Source: Bacteriovorax stolpii (GTDB lineage Bacteria; Bdellovibrionota; Bacteriovoracia; Bacteriovoracales; Bacteriovoracaceae). Taken from it: a DNA stretch of 10,046 nucleotides. Position 1 is the stretch's first letter. Each line of letters starts with the position of its first letter. The notes below the pieces were generated by a model. The model was not told the DNA's origin. It made no database searches and worked only from the letters and a program-made list of their open reading frames with translations. The stretch covers positions 1-10,046 of the forward strand of contig CAMAYW010000053.1 in the NCBI GenBank assembly GCA_945862475.1, given 5' to 3'. This document shows, piece after piece, positions 1 to 5,015 of this stretch. The position numbers and the translations under genes are program-made.

Positions 1-465
1 CAGCAGGATAGAGGGTTCTACGAATCTCAGTTAAAGAAGTTCACATCAACTGTACGTGAATTACAAAAATCGGGCTTAACAAATGCACAGATGATCGACT
101 TCGCGAAGTCTCAAGTTAAGGATGCAAAAGTTGCTAAAGACCTAGAAACTGCATTCTCAATGATTACGATTAATAAAATGAGCTCAGAAGAGGCATCAAA
201 ATACATGATGGACTCTATGAAGAGAGCTTATTCAAATGGAGCTTCTTGGAACGGAGAGGTACTTGTTTATCTAGCTGTTGGATTACTTATCGTAGCACTT
301 GCTGTAGGTCTTGCGAACGGTGGGAATGGTGGTTCATCTAACAATGGTGGCGGTGGCTATTCTTGTTATGATGATTGTTACTATTACGATTATCAGTGTG
401 GTTATGACTGGTACGGCTGGCCTGTTTATTGCGAAGGTTATACTTGCGATAGAGTTTGTTACTAA
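1..465 (+). CDS. Partial membrane-anchored protein with Gly-rich linker and Tyr/Cys-rich C-terminal tail (5' end outside window)
   Basis: The frame is open from the first base, so the gene starts left of the window; 154 residues are visible. An internal Met at base 91 is not a convincing start because the upstream codons read as normal protein (about 30 residues, charged and helical in character). In order, the visible part shows a charged, probably helical region (residues 1-80), one hydrophobic segment at about 86-105 that looks like a transmembrane helix, a Gly/Asn/Ser linker (107-119), and a tail of 35 residues (120-154) holding 11 Tyr and 6 Cys and ending in Tyr. I do not recognise the family. 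The even number of Cys suggests disulfides outside the cytoplasm, which would place the tail on the periplasmic or outer side; this is inference. It is followed directly by a strong hairpin terminator. Confidence 0.8.
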   Translation, partial: QQDRGFYESQLKKFTSTVRELQKSGLTNAQMIDFAKSQVKDAKVAKDLETAFSMITINKMSSEEASKYMMDSMKRAYSNGASWNGEVLVYLAVGLLIVALAVGLANGGNGGSSNNGGGGYSCYDDCYYYDYQCGYDWYGWPVYCEGYTCDRVCY

Positions 466-481
466 AAGATATTTTAAAGAA

Positions 482-505
482 GGGAGACTAAGGTCTCCCT
501 TTTTT
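482..505 (+). terminator. Rho-independent terminator after the left-edge gene, overlapping the 3' end of the opposing gene
   Basis: A perfect 7-bp stem (GGGAGAC / GTCTCCC) with a 4-base loop TAAG is followed by six T. It lies 16 bases after the stop of the rightward gene. The stop codon of the leftward NadD-like gene (488-490) is inside the hairpin. Read leftward the same hairpin is followed only by a mixed TTCTTTAAAATATC tail, so it may work weakly in that direction too. Confidence 0.85.
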
Positions 506-1291
506 GTTTCTCATTTCTGTTGAGCTTAAGTGCTCATATTCATGGTTCCCTAAAAAAATAATTTTTAAGTTTGGCGAAAAGAGTTTAATTTTATCTGATT
601 CATGATGGCGGTCTTCTAAGCTGTCGAGTCTTGAAACGACGTAGATAGTGTCTAATAGATTTAAAAGTTCTTTAAATCTAATCCAGGACTCTATCCCTTT
701 AAAACAATCAAATCCCATAAGTAGAGACATCTTTTGATGAGGGAATCGGTTTTTCATTCTTTGAACCCAATCGATTGTTGGATTCTTTTTATGCTCCATC
801 AGAAATGAGGGCACAAGGTATTGTCTGTTTTTAAATTTTGCCTTGGTACTGATTTCAAGAACAGTCGTCACTGGATGAATCTCTCGAAGCTCCTTTAATG
901 GATTTCTATCTGGAAGGAGAAGACAAACTTTATCCTCTGGTAATAGGTTAAGGCAGGCCTGATGACCCATGTGCCACGGATTAAAAGTTCCCCCGTAAAA
1001 GACCCATTCTTCAGTTTGATTTTTAAATACAAGATCCGCGCAAAGGGCCGAAAGAGCGTCATAATTCTCCGATACCGGATAGCGAGCGCCTATTAGATCA
1101 ACAAATGGGCCTGCATAAAAAGGATCAAGATCGGGAAGGAGTGATGTCCATGCCATCATAAAGTCTCCTACATCAGAAATGATAAATTCGAACTTATCTC
1201 TCCAAGTAAAACTTTTAGAAAAGTCATCAGAGGGAAGGGCCAGTCTGACTTTTAGGCGAATATCTTGATTGAAAAATACTAATCTAAGCAA
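488..1291 (-). CDS. nadD: NadD-like nicotinate-nucleotide adenylyltransferase with an N-terminal extension
   Basis: This is a nucleotidyltransferase of the HIGH superfamily. NadD joins ATP to nicotinate mononucleotide to make deamido-NAD in NAD synthesis. With the start at 1291 it has 267 residues. Seen motifs are the nucleotide-binding GGTFNPWHMGH (about 100-110), LLPDRNPLKE (125-134, the xPxxxPxK element), MGFDCFKGIESW (192-203), VVSR (218-221) and SSTEMR (256-261). I chose TTG 1291 because GGAG stands 5 bases upstream, across the sfsA stop; a TTG at 1306 gives five more residues but has a poorer site. Oddities: about 95 residues precede the catalytic domain, whereas NadD usually begins near the GGTFxPxHxGH motif, and the protein ends 6 residues after SSTEMR, where normal NadD has a further C-terminal helix. 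It is coupled to sfsA upstream. The family is firm; exact substrate is less sure. Confidence 0.85.
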   Translation of the reverse strand: MLRLVFFNQDIRLKVRLALPSDDFSKSFTWRDKFEFIISDVGDFMMAWTSLLPDLDPFYAGPFVDLIGARYPVSENYDALSALCADLVFKNQTEEWVFYGGTFNPWHMGHQACLNLLPEDKVCLLLPDRNPLKELREIHPVTTVLEISTKAKFKNRQYLVPSFLMEHKKNPTIDWVQRMKNRFPHQKMSLLMGFDCFKGIESWIRFKELLNLLDTIYVVSRLDSLEDRHHESDKIKLFSPNLKIIFLGNHEYEHLSSTEMRNKKGRP

Positions 1292-1293
1292 GT

Positions 1294-1992
1294 TTACTCC
1301 AAACAAAAAGGAATTCTCTTTTTTAAATCAATTCCCGCTAATCCCAGTTTGCATTGATAAACGAGAACTTCAACTCCGCATTGAACGGCTTCTATCAATA
1401 ATTCTCCATATCTCCTATCAATTGAGTGAGCAGGAATCATCCGTTCTATATCTTCTCTCTGGACAATAAAAAGCATTACGGATCTAAATCCTTTTTTCTT
1501 TAATTCCATAAGCTCTATTAAATGTTTTTGTCCGCGCTCGGTTACAGCATCAGGAAATTGAGCAACTTCATCGAGTTTTAAGGTGACACTTTTGACTTCG
1601 ACAAAGGCAGGAGGTTGTTCTTGGTGGCCTTCTAAATAAAAATCAATTCTAGAGTCCGAAATTTTCTTCTCAGGCCGAATGACGGTGTAACCTTGGAGTT
1701 CAGGAATCTTTTCCTGATTGAGCCACTCTTTGACGAGTTTATTGGCATTAGCGGTATTCACTCCAATCCAAGTCTCACCGTTGTTAGTGAGTTCAAGCGT
1801 GTATGGCATTTTCCGATTGGGATTTGGAGATAAGGAAACTGCACAGGGAGAATCTGGAGACCAACAGCTAGTCATACTTCCCGTATTGGGTACATGGACA
1901 GTATGTTCCTCACCATCGATGAGGACGTCAGCTAGAAAACGCTTATAACGTTTAAGTAAAGTTCCTTGAATTAAAGACTTTTCCCATTCCAA
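1294..1992 (-). CDS. sfsA: SfsA family DNA/RNA nuclease-fold protein
   Basis: The 232-residue protein matches SfsA (sugar fermentation stimulation protein A; E. coli protein about 234 residues) end to end. SfsA proteins bind nucleic acid and carry a PD-(D/E)XK nuclease-like core; the E. coli gene was found by its effect on maltose metabolism. Visible marks are KRYKRFLADV near the N-terminus, PNTGSM (about 35-40), the RKMPYTLEL stretch, SRIDFYLEG, and FVEVKSVTLKLD followed by FPDAVTERGQKHL. The D in SRIDFYL and the E-V-K triad fit the nuclease core. The start is TTG; the alignment with SfsA begins right there and no ATG is available nearby. GGGAG lies 7 bases upstream, inside a hairpin. The stop overlaps the ribosome site of the NadD-like gene, so the two are probably one operon. 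Confidence 0.93.
   Translation of the reverse strand: MEWEKSLIQGTLLKRYKRFLADVLIDGEEHTVHVPNTGSMTSCWSPDSPCAVSLSPNPNRKMPYTLELTNNGETWIGVNTANANKLVKEWLNQEKIPELQGYTVIRPEKKISDSRIDFYLEGHQEQPPAFVEVKSVTLKLDEVAQFPDAVTERGQKHLIELMELKKKGFRSVMLFIVQREDIERMIPAHSIDRRYGELLIEAVQCGVEVLVYQCKLGLAGIDLKKRIPFCLE
1297..1300 (-). promoter_or_regulatory. Ribosome binding site GGAG of the NadD-like gene, inside the end of sfsA
   Basis: GGAG overlaps the last sense codons of sfsA, is followed by its TAA stop, and stands 5 bases before TTG 1291. This decides the start chosen for the NadD-like gene and indicates translational coupling. Confidence 0.6.
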
Positions 1993-1995
1993 TTG

Positions 1996-2031
1996 AAAAC
2001 TCCCATTAAAGTGATTAAACCTTAATGGGAG
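1996..2031 (-). terminator. Hairpin between the secreted three-module gene and sfsA, likely terminator or attenuator
   Basis: Read leftward, CTCCCATTAA (2031-2022) pairs with TTAATGGGAG (2009-2000), a perfect 10-bp stem with a 12-base loop, followed by TTTT. It lies 27 bases after the stop of the gene ending at 2059, as expected for its terminator. The T-run is short, so read-through into sfsA is plausible. No separate sfsA promoter was evident in the 66-base gap. Confidence 0.65.
2000..2004 (-). promoter_or_regulatory. Shine-Dalgarno GGGAG of sfsA within the 3' arm of the hairpin
   Basis: GGGAG sits 7 bases before the TTG start of sfsA. All five bases are paired in the predicted 10-bp stem, so in read-through mRNA the site would be masked unless the hairpin is opened. 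Confidence 0.55.
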
Positions 2032-2058
2032 GATGAATTATTGTAAATAATTTTGAAA

Positions 2059-3273
2059 TTAAAAGGGTCTATAAGATTCAAATTCTACTTCAATTGCTTC
2101 TACAAGAAGAGAAGAAGAAGCCTCTAGCCTTAGTTCATCAGCAAACATAGGACGTCTCAGTCTTAGTGTTGCCCTAACTTGATTTGGACCTATGAAAAGA
2201 ACTCCTTGAGATTCTCCATATTTTGTAAGGAGAGAGAGTTGAGATTGTAATTGACCTCTTGATCTGGCTTCAATGGTGATCGCCTGAATCGCCCTTCGCT
2301 CATATCCCAATGCCCTCGAAATTTCGTAGGGGAGTACTGGAGAAATTTCATGACGAATTTGAAATCTTTGAACTGATGGGCCTGTTGGACCAGTTGGACC
2401 AGTTGGACCAGGAATAGGTCTTTCAGGGCGAACATGCCCAACGCGGATAATAACATCGAAAATCTGGGCCTCTCCGTTTACAACGAGATTAAGATCTTGA
2501 ACTTCTTCAAAGGAGTAAACAGATAACTCGACCTGCCTTCCCATTCTAGAAAGATATTGAGGAACACCCACTGGTCTTCGATTGAGTTCTAGTTGAAGGC
2601 TTGTCTCTCTACCATAGCGAGAAGTTTGCCCATAGACAGTGACACCTTGAATTTCAGCTCCTCTAAGATTTAATCGAAGTTGCTGTCTGACTAAATCGAC
2701 TAGCGAAAAAGACCCATAACCCATGACAGATTGATTTAGTCTTAAGGTTTGAATTGAATTTGATGGAACCTGGCCAGATCCTTGTGGGCCGTGACCTCTG
2801 TTGATAATAACCTCGGCTACAACCGAGCTTAAAAAAATCTCCGATGTTGAAGATATTTCAATTCCATCAATCGTTGTTCTTGCGGGAAGGTAAAAGTTTA
2901 TTGTACTGAGCTGCCTCGATACAATTTGAGAACTGATGAGGCGACCAAATTGACTTACTTCAATTTGGGCCGAACTATACGAGTTTGATTGAGCAGTTAA
3001 AGAAAGAGATAAAATTTCAATATTTCTCTCCTCCTGATAGGAGAGACGAAGAAGGTCAGAGAGCCTCAATCTTTCATAAGATCGGATATTTTGGTTCAGT
3101 TGTTCTCTAAGGATTTCTCTACCAGTGCCATAGGAATTCTGGTCGTAAGTTGAACCAGGGTAAGGTCTATGGCGACCATGGTTTCTTCCCTCGCGATGTT
3201 GAGCAAAGGAATTTAATGAAACCAGAATAGTTGAAAAAAATAATACCAAAAACGATAAAGAAGCTTTTTTCAT
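2059..3273 (-). CDS. Secreted protein built of three diverged ~100-residue modules with a Gly-Pro-Thr linker
   Basis: The 404-residue protein starts at ATG 3273 behind a good AGGAG site (5-base spacing). Residues 1-24 form a Sec signal peptide (two Lys, a hydrophobic stretch, SFA before QH). A basic His/Arg/Gly-rich stretch follows (25-50). I read the rest as three related modules at about 53-158, 174-279 and 302-399. Modules 1 and 2 share LNQ(N/S)(I/V)xxYxxxxLxDLxR followed by alternating hydrophobic strands; module 3 keeps the R..I..ITIEARS-like strand and the ending pattern DELRLEASS...EAIEVE. The linker before module 3 has GPTGPTGPTGP. The strand-rich pattern suggests beta-sandwich domains in the periplasm or on the surface. 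I do not recognise the family and assign no function. Confidence 0.85.
   Translation of the reverse strand: MKKASLSFLVLFFSTILVSLNSFAQHREGRNHGRHRPYPGSTYDQNSYGTGREILREQLNQNIRSYERLRLSDLLRLSYQEERNIEILSLSLTAQSNSYSSAQIEVSQFGRLISSQIVSRQLSTINFYLPARTTIDGIEISSTSEIFLSSVVAEVIINRGHGPQGSGQVPSNSIQTLRLNQSVMGYGSFSLVDLVRQQLRLNLRGAEIQGVTVYGQTSRYGRETSLQLELNRRPVGVPQYLSRMGRQVELSVYSFEEVQDLNLVVNGEAQIFDVIIRVGHVRPERPIPGPTGPTGPTGPSVQRFQIRHEISPVLPYEISRALGYERRAIQAITIEARSRGQLQSQLSLLTKYGESQGVLFIGPNQVRATLRLRRPMFADELRLEASSSLLVEAIEVEFESYRPF
2377..2409 (-). repeat. 9-base tandem repeat coding for Gly-Pro-Thr triplets
   Basis: Nearly identical 9-base units (GGTCCAACT on the coding strand) encode GPTGPTGPTGP at residues 289-299 of the secreted three-module protein. 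The collagen-like triplets are too few for a triple helix on their own and probably act as a stiff linker; the repeat could change copy number by slippage without breaking the frame. Confidence 0.85.
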
Positions 3274-3313
3274 GCTCTCTCCTCAAAGTAACCAAACGTC
3301 ATGTTTGAATTAT

Positions 3314-3341
3314 GTGATAAGGTGAGCAAATTAATTGCCAA
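3314..3341 (-). promoter_or_regulatory. Weak sigma70-like promoter candidate for the secreted three-module gene
   Basis: Read leftward, TTGGCA (3341-3336) is followed after 16 bases by TATCAC (3319-3314), matching the consensus at 5 of 6 and 4 of 6. The start point would fall about 35 bases before the ATG. Such matches are common by chance in AT-rich DNA. Confidence 0.3.
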
Positions 3342-3444
3342 ATACCTCCATGATTGAAATTTTTGATTAATAAGATTAATTTCAATAACTAGACGCGTCG
3401 CCTAAAGGTTTTTAATTTCATGTCCTCCCGCATTACTGGAGCAC

Positions 3445-3510
3445 TTTTGTCACCAGTGGTCGTGAAATTTTGTCACCACTTTGGATAGTAGAGTTTAACT
3501 TTTGTCCCCA
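3445..3510. repeat. Three direct copies of TTTTGTCMCCA
   Basis: TTTTGTCACCA occurs at 3445-3455 and 3468-3478, and TTTTGTCCCCA at 3500-3510; start-to-start spacing is 23 and 32 bases. They lie just upstream of the gltA promoter candidate. On the other strand they read TGGKGACAAAA. They may be operator sites for a regulator of gltA, or a leftover end of an IS21-like insertion sequence, whose ends often carry several such short repeats. No transposase gene is in the window. Confidence 0.7.
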
Positions 3511-3540
3511 GATTTCCGAGGAGTTACCCATAAGAGTATT

Positions 3541-3569
3541 TAGACAGAGGGTTGGAAATTCGCTAAGAT
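3541..3569 (+). promoter_or_regulatory. Sigma70-like promoter candidate for gltA
   Basis: TAGACA (3541-3546), a 17-base spacer and TAAGAT (3564-3569) match the consensus at 5 of 6 and 4 of 6 with ideal spacing. The start point would be near 3576, giving a leader of about 48 bases before the gltA ATG. The promoter lies 30 bases after the last of the three 11-base repeats. Confidence 0.5.
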
Positions 3570-3623
3570 GCGATCGTTTAACTTCAAAATATTCTCATGA
3601 TCATATTCAATTAAGGAGCATCC

Positions 3624-4901
3624 ATGTCTGACAAGGCAAAACTCGTTCTAGGTGAAAAAACCGTAGATCTCCCAGTGTACACAGGTACTGAGGGAGAAAA
3701 ATCAATCGACATAACAAAACTTCGAGCTGAAACAGGTTATGTAACACTTGATTCAGGTTACATGAACACTGGAGCTTGTACGAGTTCGATTACCTTTCTT
3801 GATGGAGAGCAGGGGATCCTAAAATATCGTGGTTACTCGATTGAAGAGCTTGCAGAGAAATCCTCTTTTCTAGAAACTTCCTACCTTGTTTTTTATGGAA
3901 AACTTCCTACAGCAGGAGAATTGAAGACTTTTGAAGAGGCCATTGCTTCTTATAACGATGTTCCTGAAGGAATTAAAACCATGATTAAGGCATTTCCAAA
4001 AGATGCCCACCCAATGGCGGTTCTTTCTTCTAATATGGTATCTCTTTCTGCTTATTACCATGATCTTTGTGCTCAAGACTTAAACTCAGCTCAAAAAGAT
4101 CAAGCGATTGCTCAACTTATGGGACAACTTAAAGTTGTTGCGGCCTATGCCTATCGCCACTCTCAAGGTAAAGAATTTATCAAGTCGGATAAGTCTCTTG
4201 ATTATTGTTCAGATTTTATCTACATGATGACTGGTGATAAAAACGTAAAAAAAGAAGTCGCTAAAGCACTTGATGTTCTACTTATCCTTCACGTTGATCA
4301 TGAACAAAATTGTTCTACTTCTTCAGTAAGACTTGTTGGATCTTCGAAGGCCAATATTTTTGCCACAATTTCTGCTGGTATCGATGCTCTTTGGGGCCCA
4401 CTTCATGGTGGGGCCAACCAAGCTGTACTTGAGATGCTTGAAGAGATTAAAAACTCAGGCAAGGACTACAATACATTTTTAGCGGAAGTTAAAGACAAAA
4501 ACTCATCATCTCGCTTGATGGGATTTGGTCACCGAGTGTACAAGAATTTTGATCCGAGAGCTAAAATCATCAAGGTTGCTTGCGATTCAGTTCTAAACAC
4601 TCTTGGAGTTCAAGATCCACTCCTTGATATTGCAAAAGGTCTTGAGGCCGTTGCTCTTAAAGATGAATACTTCGTTTCAAGAAAACTCTATCCTAATGTA
4701 GATTTCTATTCAGGAATTATTTATCGTGCTCTAGGTATTCCTACCAATATGTTCACAGTGATGTTTGCCATGGGAAGACTTCCAGGTTGGATGGCGCAGT
4801 GGAAAGAGATGGTAGAACAGGCAGGATTTAAGATTTGTCGTCCAAGACAAATCTATACTGGGGATACAAAAAATTCTTATAAAGACATCAAGTCTCGTTA
4901 A
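3624..4901 (+). CDS. gltA: Citrate synthase, type II
   Basis: The enzyme condenses acetyl-CoA and oxaloacetate to citrate, the entry step of the TCA cycle, in the cytoplasm. At 425 residues it has the length of the long, hexameric Gram-negative type (E. coli GltA 427), including the N-terminal beta domain before GILKYRGYSIEELA. The catalytic residues are all present: His261 in GPLHGGANQ, His303 in GFGHRVYKNFDPRA and Asp360 in NVDFYSGI, corresponding to E. coli His264, His305 and Asp362. The end MGRLPGWMAQWKEM is also typical. The ATG is preceded by AAGGAG at 5 bases. It seems to be a single-gene unit, with its own promoter candidate upstream and a hairpin after the stop. Allosteric control by NADH is known for this type but cannot be judged here. 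Confidence 0.97.
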   Translation: MSDKAKLVLGEKTVDLPVYTGTEGEKSIDITKLRAETGYVTLDSGYMNTGACTSSITFLDGEQGILKYRGYSIEELAEKSSFLETSYLVFYGKLPTAGELKTFEEAIASYNDVPEGIKTMIKAFPKDAHPMAVLSSNMVSLSAYYHDLCAQDLNSAQKDQAIAQLMGQLKVVAAYAYRHSQGKEFIKSDKSLDYCSDFIYMMTGDKNVKKEVAKALDVLLILHVDHEQNCSTSSVRLVGSSKANIFATISAGIDALWGPLHGGANQAVLEMLEEIKNSGKDYNTFLAEVKDKNSSSRLMGFGHRVYKNFDPRAKIIKVACDSVLNTLGVQDPLLDIAKGLEAVALKDEYFVSRKLYPNVDFYSGIIYRALGIPTNMFTVMFAMGRLPGWMAQWKEMVEQAGFKICRPRQIYTGDTKNSYKDIKSR

Positions 4902-4907
4902 TAGCGA

Positions 4908-4950
4908 CTCCCTTATAGTGAAATTACTATAAGGGAGCATCTTCTTATTT
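4908..4950 (+). terminator. Terminator hairpin after gltA
   Basis: A perfect 12-bp stem (4908-4919 with 4926-4937, CTCCCTTATAGT / ACTATAAGGGAG) with loop GAAATT begins 6 bases after the gltA stop. The tail CATCTTCTTATTT is T-rich but broken. Confidence 0.75.
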
Positions 4951-4984
4951 TAAAATAAATAAAAATACTGAAATAAACTTTTAT

Positions 4985-5009
4985 AACTGCCCTCACTGAG
5001 AGGGCAGTT
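4985..5009 (-). terminator. Terminator hairpin after the Cys-rich exported protein gene
   Basis: A perfect 10-bp stem (AACTGCCCTC / GAGGGCAGTT, 4985-4994 with 5000-5009) with a 5-base loop lies 6 bases beyond the stop at 5016. The leftward tail (ATAAAAGTTTATTTC) is A/T-rich without a clean T-run. With the gltA hairpin it forms a back-to-back pair between two convergent genes. Confidence 0.65.
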
Positions 5010-5015
5010 TAAGAT

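Larger units (their letters stand above)
3274..3623. other. 350-base divergent intergenic region
   Basis: This lies between the leftward secreted protein gene and rightward gltA. It contains a weak leftward promoter candidate (3314-3341), a perfect 8-base palindrome GACGCGTC (3392-3399), three copies of an 11-base motif (3445-3510) and a rightward promoter candidate (3541-3569). No open frame, tRNA or strong hairpin was found in it. Its length is unusual for this compact window. Confidence 0.7.

Noticed and set aside
1292..1306. TTG at 1306 as start of the NadD-like gene
   Set aside because: TTG 1291 has GGAG at the correct spacing; the added five residues have no support.
2377..2409. The 9-base units as part of a CRISPR or phase-variable switch
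   Set aside because: Units are adjacent without spacers and their length is a multiple of three, so they only change a protein linker.
3392..3399. Perfect palindrome GACGCGTC in the intergenic region
   Set aside because: Eight bases alone with no second copy noticed; compatible with chance.
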